Assembly (NCBI GenBank): GCA_034437555.1
Contig: DAOTTQ010000013.1
Location: forward strand, 1 to 64,000
DNA: 64,000 nt
Origin: JANWYT01 sp034437555
Lineage (GTDB): Bacteria; Chloroflexota; Anaerolineae; Aggregatilineales; Phototrophicaceae
Direction: 5' to 3'
In this document: positions 1-8,543 of the stretch, one piece after another
Position numbering within the stretch: position 1 is the stretch's first letter
How the letters are laid out: each line of letters opens with the position of its first letter
Translations under genes and position numbers: made by a program
The notes under the pieces: generated by a model
Databases searched by the model: none
Seen by the model: only the letters and a program-made list of their open reading frames with translations
What the model was told of the DNA's origin: nothing

Positions 1-17
1 CGCCCTCCAAAACCGAT

Positions 18-2063
18 TTACTGTAAGTTCATTTGCTCTGCTACAATTTCGGCGATGTCTTTAATCACGGGTCCTTCGCCATTCATCCCCGACTTTGCGC
101 TATCAAACATTTGCATACAGAAAGGACACCCGACTGCAAGCGTTTCTGCGCCTGTTTTCATGGCTTCTTCATAGCGCACCAAATTAACCGCTTTTGTGCC
201 GTGTTCTTCCTCTTTCCAAAATTGCGCCCCACCCGCCCCACAACAGAACGAATTTTTCTTAGAGCGTGGCATTTCAATGAGGTTTGCACCCATGCCCGTT
301 AGCACATTACGCGGTTCTTCTACCACGTCATTATGCCGCCCTAAGTAACAGGGGTCATGGAAGGTCACGTTTGCCCATTGTTTGGGGTTGGTGATGCGCG
401 GAATTTTGTTTTGGGCAATCAGTTCGTCAATCAATTCTGTGTGGTGAATCACTTCGTATTCACCGCCAAATTGGTGATACTCTTTGCCAATATTGTGCAA
501 GCAATGGGGGCAAGTTACCACGATGCGCTTGGGGTTTACTTCATTGAGTGTTTCAACGTTTTGTGAGGCAAGCTCAAAGAACAAATACTCATTGCCTGCG
601 CGACGTGCCACGTCACCCGTACAAGTTTCACTACCGCCAAGAATGGCAAAGTTAATGCCCGCCTTGTGCAAAATTTTCACCAAAGAACGCGCGGTTTCTT
701 GGGCGCGCGGGTCTACGGCAACGGCGCACCCCGTCCAATAGAGAATGTCGAAGTTGGGGTTTTCGTCTACGGTGGGAACTGCAAATTCTAGCCCTTCTGT
801 CCATGCCACACGGTTGACGTTTTGCCCCCAAGGGTTGCCTTGCCGTTCCATGCCCTTAAACGCGGTTTCTAATTGTTCGGGAAAGTCGGCTTCAATCAAA
901 ACTTGGTTTCTGCGAATGTCAAAAATATCAAACATGGGTTCATCACCCACAGGGCAAATGTCCACACACGCGCCACAGCCCGTACACGCCCACACCGCAG
1001 ATTCACTAATAACTGTTCCAATGAGGGGGAATGTGCCTTCGCCATTGGCAATTGCGCTCATGTTCTCACGGATGGCATAGCGTTTGTTCACTTCTAATGC
1101 GGAAGGCGATAGCTCTTTGCCTGTTAGGTATGCAGGGCAAACATCTTGGCAACGGTTACACTGAATACAGGCAAACGCATCAAAAATTTGGGTTTTAGAG
1201 AGGTGTTCTAGCCTGGATGCGCCAAACTGCTCTTTGGTTTCGTCCTCTATGCCAATAGGCGACATTTCACCCAATGAGGTGCGCTTGGGGCGCGTAAGAA
1301 AGTTTAGGGGAGCCATAAAGAGGTGCGCGTGCTTGGTATAGGGGAAGTAGGGCGTAAAGAGCAAAATGCCCCCCAACGCTACCCACCAAAAGACGTGGCG
1401 TGCAAAGTCAAGTCCACTGGCGTTAATGCCCCCAAACAGCACCGACACGAGCGATGCAAACGGCATAAAGGGGTCAATTGCGCCTGCTTCTGCCACAAGA
1501 ACGGCTTCACCTAAGAAGCGTGCGCCCACATGAAGCAAGATAAACCCCGCCACAATCATGCTGTCGTTAAGCACGCCACCGTTTTTAACGCTGGGGTGTA
1601 ATAGCACGTTGTCGTGATACATCAGGTCTTTTTTATTGGGCAATACCAAACGGCGCGCGATAAAGTACGCCACGCCTGCCAGCACCACCAAACTTAACAC
1701 ATCGCCCAAAAGGCGATAGCCATCATAAAGTAAGGCGGGCAAGCCTGTGAGTGTTTTAAGGGACTCTTCAAAGCCATCCACCATGCCAATGAGCAAGTCT
1801 ACGCCATTGACCAAGAAATAATATGTAAAGCCAATCACCACACCCCAATGAATGAGGCTAACAAGCGTTCTGGTTTTAAGGGTGGTTTCTTGGGTTAAAT
1901 AAATACGGAGGGCGTGCCATGCTCTAAAGAGCAATTTATCAAAGTGGAGCTTGTCTTGACCGCGATTAATGACGCGATACATTTCCATAAAACCCGTGTA
2001 GGTTGCGCCAATTGCCAGCAACGCCAGCAGGGTAAAAAGCATCTTTTCAATCGGCGATAACAT
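18..2063 (-). CDS. Membrane-anchored heterodisulfide-reductase-like (Fe-S)/CCG-domain oxidoreductase
   Basis: A 681-aa protein with a membrane N-terminus of about five helices (roughly residues 8-250), which looks like the cytochrome-b-type gamma subunit fused to HdrD-like proteins. Two 4Fe-4S clusters follow, with motifs CIQCNRCQDVCP and CTGCGACVDICPVG (about residues 300-385). Two CCG domains come last, marked by CPHCLHN, DPCYLGRHN, SFCCGAGG and GCPFCMQMF. Family knowledge: such proteins pass electrons between a membrane quinone pool and a thiol/disulfide or 2-hydroxyacid partner; the substrate here is unknown. The ATG at 2063 was chosen over an upstream in-frame ATG at 2114 because a GGGGAAA ribosome site precedes it and the hydrophobic start fits better. 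No partner gene is visible, since the window edge is 17 bp past the stop. Confidence 0.85.
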   Translation of the reverse strand: MLSPIEKMLFTLLALLAIGATYTGFMEMYRVINRGQDKLHFDKLLFRAWHALRIYLTQETTLKTRTLVSLIHWGVVIGFTYYFLVNGVDLLIGMVDGFEESLKTLTGLPALLYDGYRLLGDVLSLVVLAGVAYFIARRLVLPNKKDLMYHDNVLLHPSVKNGGVLNDSMIVAGFILLHVGARFLGEAVLVAEAGAIDPFMPFASLVSVLFGGINASGLDFARHVFWWVALGGILLFTPYFPYTKHAHLFMAPLNFLTRPKRTSLGEMSPIGIEDETKEQFGASRLEHLSKTQIFDAFACIQCNRCQDVCPAYLTGKELSPSALEVNKRYAIRENMSAIANGEGTFPLIGTVISESAVWACTGCGACVDICPVGDEPMFDIFDIRRNQVLIEADFPEQLETAFKGMERQGNPWGQNVNRVAWTEGLEFAVPTVDENPNFDILYWTGCAVAVDPRAQETARSLVKILHKAGINFAILGGSETCTGDVARRAGNEYLFFELASQNVETLNEVNPKRIVVTCPHCLHNIGKEYHQFGGEYEVIHHTELIDELIAQNKIPRITNPKQWANVTFHDPCYLGRHNDVVEEPRNVLTGMGANLIEMPRSKKNSFCCGAGGAQFWKEEEHGTKAVNLVRYEEAMKTGAETLAVGCPFCMQMFDSAKSGMNGEGPVIKDIAEIVAEQMNLQ

Positions 2064-2184
2064 AAATTTCCCCAATACTAAAAGTAAGTTTATTTTGATT
2101 AAAGTGTAACACAAAATAGCTTGTTAGCCATTGTTTTGCTGGGGTGCATTGCCTTGCCCCTACACTTGCCTATGGGGTCTCTGT

Positions 2185-2190
2185 TACAAT
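2185..2190 (+). promoter_or_regulatory. Probable -10 box (TACAAT) upstream of the aminotransferase gene
   Basis: CTGTTACAAT lies about 65 bp before the aminotransferase start. The same GTTACAAT string precedes the genes at 5756 and 49730, which suggests a shared promoter type. No good -35 is visible here. Confidence 0.4.
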
Positions 2191-2254
2191 TCCTTTTCGT
2201 TGTGCATTTCGTCACAAACCGCCCTTTGGAATAGCGCACAGGAGATAGTCCCAC

Positions 2255-3340
2255 ATGAGCAATCGTGACCACAAGTATCTTGTTATCCCCGGCCCCGTTG
2301 AAGTAAGAAAAGAAATCCTTGAAGCCCAAACGGCTTGGATGATTGGGCATCGCTCTACTGCATTTGCAGACCTTTTTGCTGCCCTTCAAGAAAAGCTAAA
2401 GAAAGCCTTCGTTACCGAATCTCGCGTGTTTGTACACGGGTCATCGGGTACGGGCTTGTGGGAAGGTGCATCACGCAACGTTATTCGTGATGGCAAGAAA
2501 GCCCTTCACCTTGTCAGCGGTGCATTTAGCGACCGTTGGGCAAAAATTAGTGAAGACAACGGCAAAGAAGTTGATACCATCGAGCTAGATTGGGGTCGCG
2601 CCCATACTGCCGACCTAGTAGCAGAAGCTCTTAAGAAGCAAGCCTATGATGCCGTGTTTGTGGTTCACAATGAAACCAGCACCGGCGTAACCAACCCCAT
2701 TAAGGAAATTGGCGAAGTTGTGCGCCAATATGACGATACCCTGTATATCATTGACAGCGTCAGCGGTTTCTTAGGGTCGGAGCTACGCGCCGATGAGTGG
2801 GGCATTGATATGGCACTCACTAGCAGCCAAAAGGCGTTTGCGTTGCCCCCCGGCATTGCTTTTGCCAGCATTAGTGACCGCGTCATTGAACGCGCCAAAC
2901 AAGTGAAGCATCGTGGCTACTACTTCGATTTTATCGAAATCGAAAAGAGCCTAAAGAAGAACAACACCCCCAGCACGCCCCCCATCAGCCTAATGTATGC
3001 CGCCAACAAGCAATTGGATGATATTTTGGCAGAAGGCTTAGATGTGCGTTTGGCACGCCATGCTCAAATGGCAGAAACCACTCGCCAATGGGCATTGTCA
3101 CGCGGATTTGGCTTGTTTGCCCAAGAAGGCTACCGTAGCAACACCGTTACTGCCATAGACAACCGCGAAAAGAACATTAGCGTGGACGATATGGCAAAGT
3201 TCATGGGGGGCAAAGGCTTCTCGATGGACAAGGGCTATGGCGATATTAAAGGCAAAACCTTCCGCATTGCTCACATGGGCGATATGACCCCCGACATCTT
3301 AGCCGAAGTGCTAAGCGGGCTAGACGAATTTATAGGCTAG
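2255..3340 (+). CDS. Class V aminotransferase (serine/phosphoserine or alanine-glyoxylate type)
   Basis: A 361-aa PLP enzyme of the alanine-glyoxylate/serine-pyruvate family. Seen: N-terminal VIPGPVEV; GSSGTGLWEGA at 63-72; HNETSTG at 138-144; the PLP aspartate region YIIDSVSG at 164-171; and the Schiff-base lysine K193 in SSQKAFALPPG. AGGAGA precedes ATG 2255. A phosphoglycerate dehydrogenase gene follows after 14 bp, so the pair could make 3-phosphohydroxypyruvate and aminate it to phosphoserine. In some bacteria and archaea this family replaces SerC, and that inference comes from context. The alternative is photorespiratory-type serine-glyoxylate transamination. Confidence 0.88.
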   Translation: MSNRDHKYLVIPGPVEVRKEILEAQTAWMIGHRSTAFADLFAALQEKLKKAFVTESRVFVHGSSGTGLWEGASRNVIRDGKKALHLVSGAFSDRWAKISEDNGKEVDTIELDWGRAHTADLVAEALKKQAYDAVFVVHNETSTGVTNPIKEIGEVVRQYDDTLYIIDSVSGFLGSELRADEWGIDMALTSSQKAFALPPGIAFASISDRVIERAKQVKHRGYYFDFIEIEKSLKKNNTPSTPPISLMYAANKQLDDILAEGLDVRLARHAQMAETTRQWALSRGFGLFAQEGYRSNTVTAIDNREKNISVDDMAKFMGGKGFSMDKGYGDIKGKTFRIAHMGDMTPDILAEVLSGLDEFIG

Positions 3341-3354
3341 GGAGACACAGACAG

Positions 3355-4311
3355 ATGACGTTTCATGTTCTTGTACCTGATGATGTAGATGCCATTGCGC
3401 TTGACATTCTAAAGCAAGCCGAAGGGCTAGAAGTAACCTATACGGGCAAAATTAGCCAAGACAGGCTAAAGGAATTGATTCCTACTGCGGATGCCATTTT
3501 GATTCGTAGTGGCGTAAAAATTACCCCCGATGTGTTTGCCGTGGCAACCCATCTTAAAGCCATTGCCCGCGCAGGCGTGGGTGTGGACAATGTAGACCTT
3601 GCCAGCGCAACCGAACACGGCGTTACTGTGATGAATACGCCCGGTGGCAACACCATCGCCACCACCGAATTCACATTGGGCTTGATGCTGGCGTTGGCGC
3701 GTTTTATCCCACAAGGCGATGCCACCCTAAAGGCAGGCAAATGGGAACGCAAGAACATGGTCGGTGTGGAACTACGCGGTAAAACGCTGGGCATTGTGGG
3801 CTTCGGGCGCATTGGGCGTGCGGTGGCTGTGCGTGCGAATGCGTTTGATATGAAGGTGGTCGCTTATGACCCCTTCGTCACCGATGGGGGCGACCTTGCC
3901 ACCATGGTAAGCCTTGATGAACTGTTTGCCCAATCGGACTTTATCACCCTTCATTCGGTGATTACAGACGAAACCAAAGGCTTCATCAACACCCAAAACA
4001 TTGCCAAAATGAAAGACGGCGTGCGGATTATTAATGCAGCGCGTGGCGCACTCATCAATGATGCCGACCTTGCCGAAGCCCTAAAGAGTGGCAAAGTGGC
4101 AGGCGTAGCCGTTGATGTGTATGAAGTAGAGCCTCCTCCTGCTGACCACCCATTGCTAAACGCTCCTAATGTGATTGATACACCTCACTTGGGCGCAAGC
4201 ACCACTGATGCACAAATTACGGTGGCAATCGAAGCCGCTGAATTGGTGCGTGACTTCTTGCTAATGGGGCAATCGCAAAACGTTTGTAACCCCGATGTGC
4301 TGAAGGCGTAA
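3355..4311 (+). CDS. serA: Short-form D-3-phosphoglycerate dehydrogenase-like 2-hydroxyacid dehydrogenase
   Basis: A 318-aa NAD-dependent D-2-hydroxyacid dehydrogenase. Seen: NAD-binding GIVGFGRIGRAV, the catalytic Arg in NAARGALIND, the Glu in DVYEVEPP and the His in TPHLGAST. It stops after the catalytic core and lacks the C-terminal ASB/ACT domains of long SerA, so allosteric serine feedback through ACT is not expected. AGGGAGA precedes the ATG. It is the second gene of a two-gene unit with the aminotransferase and ends in a strong terminator. It most likely oxidises 3-phosphoglycerate, but other hydroxyacid substrates cannot be excluded. Confidence 0.85.
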   Translation: MTFHVLVPDDVDAIALDILKQAEGLEVTYTGKISQDRLKELIPTADAILIRSGVKITPDVFAVATHLKAIARAGVGVDNVDLASATEHGVTVMNTPGGNTIATTEFTLGLMLALARFIPQGDATLKAGKWERKNMVGVELRGKTLGIVGFGRIGRAVAVRANAFDMKVVAYDPFVTDGGDLATMVSLDELFAQSDFITLHSVITDETKGFINTQNIAKMKDGVRIINAARGALINDADLAEALKSGKVAGVAVDVYEVEPPPADHPLLNAPNVIDTPHLGASTTDAQITVAIEAAELVRDFLLMGQSQNVCNPDVLKA

Positions 4312-4327
4312 AAGCAACACACATAAA

Positions 4328-4358
4328 GGGCGTATCTTGCGCAGATGCGCCCTTTTTT
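4328..4358 (+). terminator. Rho-independent terminator after serA-like gene
   Basis: GGGCGTATCT pairs with AGATGCGCCC (10 bp with one G-T pair) around the loop TGCGC, followed by six T residues. It ends the aminotransferase/dehydrogenase unit. Confidence 0.85.
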
Positions 4359-4470
4359 ACATCAAACGCTAAACAGAACCCCCCCTGTATTCTCCCGTTT
4401 TAACGTGCTTTCTGGTAAAATAAACCCTAAACGCTCACAGTATTGTTCAAAAGAATTAGTGGTTAAAATA

Positions 4471-5472
4471 ATGCCCGAAACAACCTACTACGACATGCTT
4501 AGCTTGCGCCCCAATGCGGATGTCGAAAGCATCAAACGTGCTTATCGTGAAAAGATTCGCACGTTTCACCCCGACAGCCTAGCAGGCGAATTGGCACGCC
4601 GAAAGGGTGCGGGCAATTATGGGGGCGCGTATGAAATAGAACGGCGCATTGAAGAATACAAAAAGAAAACCCAAGAAATTAACCAAGCCTATAGTGTCTT
4701 ATCCGACCCTGTGGCACGTGAAGCCTATGACCGCCCACGCAAAGAACGGGCGCAAGCGGCATATCGCGCCCCCGACCCGTCACGGGCGGGTCCCTATGCC
4801 CAACGGCGTGCCAACCCTGCGCCGCCCCCCCAAACGCCCGTAGAGGAAAAAATGCCTGTGCGTTGGATTGCTGGCTTGGTGGTGGTGCTGATTGTGATTT
4901 TCTCGTCGTTTGTGTCGCTATTTGCCAGCGTCTTTTTAACGGATGGGCTACGCCCTGCCGGGTCATCGGGGGGACTCAGCTCTCGTGACCTGCAAGAAAC
5001 CCAAAATGCCATCCAAGCCACCTATATTGTAAGGACGCAAAACGCGCAATTGCCCACCGCTACGCCACGCCCTCCTCTAGAGAATCGCAACATTGGCAAG
5101 GCGTTTTATGACAGTGAAAACTACGGTTTGGCAGAAGAACTGTATACGCTTGCGCTGTCGCAATCTCCGCAAAATGCCCAATGGCACGTTGAACGAGGCT
5201 TTGTGTATGTTCAGATGATGGTACAGGATGCCACGTATTTTGACCGCGCTATGGCGGACTTTGACCGCGCTTTATTGTTGGATGATGCCGTTCATGAGAC
5301 GTACTTGGGGCGTGCCGAAGCACAATATCGCTATAGTACCCTGCCCCAAAACCGCCCCCCATCGCCCGAAGCTATCCAACGCATCCAAGATGACCTGTTG
5401 CAATACATCGAGCGTACAGGGGACATTGAACACCCCAAAGTAAAAGAGCTACAAGCCTTATTGGACGGATAA
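4471..5472 (+). CDS. Membrane-anchored J-domain protein with TPR-like C-terminus
   Basis: A 333-aa protein. The N-terminal J domain (about residues 3-75) has the HPD tripeptide in TFHPDS, so it should stimulate an Hsp70. A Pro/Arg-rich linker follows, then a single membrane helix around residues 130-152 (WIAGLVVVLIVIFSSFVSLF). The C-terminal part has two or three TPR-like helical pairs (GKAFYDSENYGLAEELYTLA and AMADFDRALLLDD). An earlier ATG at 4345 is open in frame, but it lies inside the terminator of the previous unit, so ATG 4471 is preferred although its ribosome site is weak. Topology predicts a cytoplasmic J domain and an external TPR. This is not DnaJ itself: the G/F and zinc regions are missing. 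Confidence 0.8.
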   Translation: MPETTYYDMLSLRPNADVESIKRAYREKIRTFHPDSLAGELARRKGAGNYGGAYEIERRIEEYKKKTQEINQAYSVLSDPVAREAYDRPRKERAQAAYRAPDPSRAGPYAQRRANPAPPPQTPVEEKMPVRWIAGLVVVLIVIFSSFVSLFASVFLTDGLRPAGSSGGLSSRDLQETQNAIQATYIVRTQNAQLPTATPRPPLENRNIGKAFYDSENYGLAEELYTLALSQSPQNAQWHVERGFVYVQMMVQDATYFDRAMADFDRALLLDDAVHETYLGRAEAQYRYSTLPQNRPPSPEAIQRIQDDLLQYIERTGDIEHPKVKELQALLDG

Positions 5473-5565
5473 GCCGTCATCCTTGAATTTTTGTGGGCGC
5501 ATGAAGGACATCAGCGCAAACAAAAGCATAAAACCTAAAAAGAACAAGCCTAAAAGCCATGTCAT
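5458..5565 (-). CDS. Small hydrophobic membrane peptide (35 aa)
   Basis: A short ORF starting MTWLLGLFFLGFMLL, with one predicted membrane helix (about residues 3-22) and a charged tail (RPQKFKDD). A perfect AGGAGG lies 8 bases before the ATG, which is stronger than most ribosome sites in this window and is the main argument for translation. Its last 15 bases overlap, tail to tail, the end of the J-domain gene. Function unknown. Confidence 0.55.
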   Translation of the reverse strand: MTWLLGLFFLGFMLLFALMSFMRPQKFKDDGLSVQ

Positions 5566-5691
5566 CGCATAAACCTCCTGTGTGTGAAAAGGCGACTCTA
5601 TGCTCTATGACGAAACCTGCGGGCAAAAAGTTCCAATATGGCACGAGTTGGTTTTTTGTGTGTAATCAATTTGGTTTTAACCCATAAATGT

Positions 5692-5721
5692 TTGGCGGGC
5701 AATTAAAGACAGTGTTACAAT
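5692..5721 (+). promoter_or_regulatory. Promoter of the DUF4231 gene
   Basis: TTGGCG and TACAAT are separated by 18 bp, ending 34 bp before the ATG at 5756. Confidence 0.5.
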
Positions 5722-5755
5722 CACCCCGTATCCCGCATAAAAAAGTGAGCGTAAA

Positions 5756-6874
5756 ATGTCTGAAAACCCTGATGTTACGAATGTAAAGCCCGCGCCCCAC
5801 TACCGCTCTGGTAAAGCCGACCCTGCGCTAGTAAGAGCGTGGGAGATGCTGTTTGAATATGATGAGCAAGCCGTAGAAGCCCAAGACAACTTTAGGCTTA
5901 GTCGCAAACGCCTAGTCATTGTAACGTTTATGTCTACGACAATTGCCGTTCTTGCCTCTTGGGTTGCAGATATTCAATGGCTTTACTTGATACTCGGTAC
6001 GCTATCGTTTGTGTTGCCTGTGCTTGCTTCGGTTACTGCCAATATCGCCCAAAAATTTGAGCGGATTAGCGCATGGCTAAAGCATCGTTTGGTGGCAGAA
6101 CGCATCCGCTCTGAAATTTACTTGTATCGTATGGAAGCAGGGGCTTATGCCACTGTAGAAAAAGAAGAACGCGACAACCTGCTAAACACGCGCATTAACG
6201 AAGCAGGCGAGTTTATTCGCACAGATGACTTTCATGCCGCTTCAGAAAATGGCAAAATAAGCAGAGAAGAACGCATCGACAAGATGTATGAGACGCTGGG
6301 TGAAGACGATGGTCATAAGAAACTCAATATTGAGAACTACATTAGCATCCGTGTCAGGGGGCAAAAAGAGTGGTACGACAAGCGCGTTAGCAAGAACTAC
6401 CAAAGCATGCGCCGAAGAACCACGATTGCGATTTATGTACAGGCTTTGGGCGCAATTTTGGGGGCGTTGGTGCTGTTTCTAAACCTAGACGGACGCTTTA
6501 TGACGATAACGACTATTACCAACGCCCTTAGCTTTGCCATTACCTCATGGACAAATGTAGAACTGATTGGGCAAATTTACGGCATCTTTAGCTATGCCAG
6601 CCGTCAACTTAGCCCTTACTTGCTAGAGTGGGATATTTCTAAAGGCGATTCTAAGCTAAAGGCTGCCGAGACAAAGAAACAAAAAGCCCTTGAGATTGTG
6701 GACAAAGTGGAAGGCATACTCACGTTTGAACGCGAAGAGTGGTATAGCATCGCGCTCCAAACACTCTCCTCTAACGATGATTCGCTGTTCCAAGAAGTAG
6801 AACGCCTACAAAAACAACGCCAAAGCAAACAGAACGACAACGCCAATCCCAACGGCATCACCCCGACGCAATAA
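5756..6874 (+). CDS. DUF4231/SLATT-domain membrane protein
   Basis: A 372-aa protein with two two-helix modules. The first has helices at about 53-70 and 75-97, preceded by the amphipathic stretch FEYDEQAVEAQDNFRLSRKR. The second spans about 223-275. This arrangement matches the DUF4231/SLATT family. Family knowledge: SLATT proteins are predicted pore-forming effectors that often accompany nucleotide-second-messenger immunity genes. No nucleotidyltransferase, SLOG or nuclease gene lies beside this one, so its role is open. It has its own promoter and is convergent with the SGNH hydrolase gene (9 bp apart). AGTGAG is a weak ribosome site. Confidence 0.7.
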   Translation: MSENPDVTNVKPAPHYRSGKADPALVRAWEMLFEYDEQAVEAQDNFRLSRKRLVIVTFMSTTIAVLASWVADIQWLYLILGTLSFVLPVLASVTANIAQKFERISAWLKHRLVAERIRSEIYLYRMEAGAYATVEKEERDNLLNTRINEAGEFIRTDDFHAASENGKISREERIDKMYETLGEDDGHKKLNIENYISIRVRGQKEWYDKRVSKNYQSMRRRTTIAIYVQALGAILGALVLFLNLDGRFMTITTITNALSFAITSWTNVELIGQIYGIFSYASRQLSPYLLEWDISKGDSKLKAAETKKQKALEIVDKVEGILTFEREEWYSIALQTLSSNDDSLFQEVERLQKQRQSKQNDNANPNGITPTQ

Positions 6875-6883
6875 GCCTCAGGG

Positions 6884-8419
6884 TTAGTCTTTGATTAGCC
6901 CGTTTTCATGCAGAAAGCGGGCGTACTGTTTGGCTTGCTCTTGTGTGCCACCTGCCAGCATGTGAATTCCATCGGCTTCCCAAAAGGCGTTATCAACGGG
7001 AAATGTGCGGGCAAGGTCAACCAACGGCACGTCTAGCGCGTTTGTCATTTGGATAAGAACATCGTTTTGTAGGGCAATTTGCTCGCGCCACAGGTCGGGG
7101 CGGTTGGCTTCTGTGTTGTATACCCACGTACTAATGATGGGCTGAACACCATTTGCCCGCGCCAGTAGTACCAAGTTTCGCAGGTTACGCTCAAAATAGG
7201 TGGGCATGTTTTGGGCAAGCCGTGTTTCAATGGTCATTGCGCCGTCATCTTCGGCACACTCAACAAGGGTTGGCTCGAAAGCGGTATCCAGTGCTAACGG
7301 ATTAGGGAGTGCGCCCGTATTCACGCCAATAAACCGCGCCAAAGTACTATCGGGGTATGCGCCTGTGCGCTCAATAAAGACACCACGCACGGGGTTTAAG
7401 CCTCGCATGGCGTTTGTGCCAGCGTAGCAATCTACGCTACTGCGCTCACGCACGCTTAAATCATTGACCCCCTCATAGTAAATGACCATATCAGGTTCTA
7501 GCTCTAATGCCCTAAACGCGAAGGTTGCCAGTGCTTCCCATGAGGTATAGCCCAAAAAACCCGCGTTCACCACTTCCACATTGGCATAGCCGTAGCTTTC
7601 GCGTAGCTCACGCTGTAGCAATGCAGGATAGCTTTCTTGGGGGCTTGTGCCTGTGCTATAGGTGGTAGAACCGCCGAGTGCCACAATCCTAAATGTGCCA
7701 TCGGGCTTTGGGATTTGCAGTTCTTCACCGCGATACCCTAGCGCATTGTGTCCTTCTGTTAGGGGGTTGGGCAAATAACTAACGTATGGCACATAAATAA
7801 GCTGGCTTTCCTCTTTACGGATGTCCTCTACGCTGTATAAGTACATGATTTTTTGTTCGCGTGTGCCAAAAGAGCTAAAGTAACTGCGTAAAGCCATATC
7901 TGCTAAACCCCATACCAAGCCAACGCTGGCAGCGCCTAACACGGTTAGGCGTATCGTGCGCTGTAAGAGAGGTGTGCGCCACGCTTGCTGTACAAAAGCG
8001 CGTGATTGTAGCCAAAGCAACATTGCGCCCATGAGAGCGCTTAGTGCGCCCACAAACAAGCCCAAAATAACAGGCGAACTTCCTAGTACCACCACGCGCA
8101 AGTTAAAGATTTGCTCTGTGCCATCGGACAGGGTAACGGCGAGGATGGGCTGTGTGGTGGCGTTGATGCACAAGGTTTTTTCACTAGGGGTGGGCAAAAG
8201 TTCCCCATTCACGCGCACCCCCAGCGTGTTAAACACATCCCAAGACAGCGTCACACAATCATTAGGAAACAGCACCGCCCCACGACTGGCACTAAAGCGC
8301 ACAGTGGTTTCGCCAACAGCTGTTTCTAAGCGTGATGCGGGAAAGAACACGAATACAATGACGAGTATCGTGAGGATAGCTGAGCCGAGTGTGGCTAAAA
8401 GCCGAGCAAGTGAGCGCAT
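6884..8419 (-). CDS. Membrane-anchored SGNH/GDSL-family hydrolase
   Basis: A 511-aa protein. Seen: membrane helix at 9-27; an extracytoplasmic segment; helices at about 115-138 and 155-175; then an SGNH hydrolase domain. Block I is GGST at 249-252 with Ser251 as the expected nucleophile, block II is NAGFLGYTS, block III is YEGVND, and the final catalytic pair is DGIHM near the C-terminus. Family knowledge: these enzymes remove or transfer acyl groups from sugars, lipids or cell-wall polymers; the substrate here is unknown. ATG 8419 was chosen because AAAGG precedes it and a hydrophobic segment follows; upstream in-frame starts to 8485 lack support. Confidence 0.8.
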   Translation of the reverse strand: MRSLARLLATLGSAILTILVIVFVFFPASRLETAVGETTVRFSASRGAVLFPNDCVTLSWDVFNTLGVRVNGELLPTPSEKTLCINATTQPILAVTLSDGTEQIFNLRVVVLGSSPVILGLFVGALSALMGAMLLWLQSRAFVQQAWRTPLLQRTIRLTVLGAASVGLVWGLADMALRSYFSSFGTREQKIMYLYSVEDIRKEESQLIYVPYVSYLPNPLTEGHNALGYRGEELQIPKPDGTFRIVALGGSTTYSTGTSPQESYPALLQRELRESYGYANVEVVNAGFLGYTSWEALATFAFRALELEPDMVIYYEGVNDLSVRERSSVDCYAGTNAMRGLNPVRGVFIERTGAYPDSTLARFIGVNTGALPNPLALDTAFEPTLVECAEDDGAMTIETRLAQNMPTYFERNLRNLVLLARANGVQPIISTWVYNTEANRPDLWREQIALQNDVLIQMTNALDVPLVDLARTFPVDNAFWEADGIHMLAGGTQEQAKQYARFLHENGLIKD

Positions 8420-8543
8420 TAAAAGTTGACCTTTGATAAAACGAGTGATGACTATTGCGTTTGACATTATAACCGTGTTTGACAAAAAAAATCATTGGGG
8501 CTTTAATAGCGTTATTGAAATGCAACACGAGAAAGGTTTAGAT

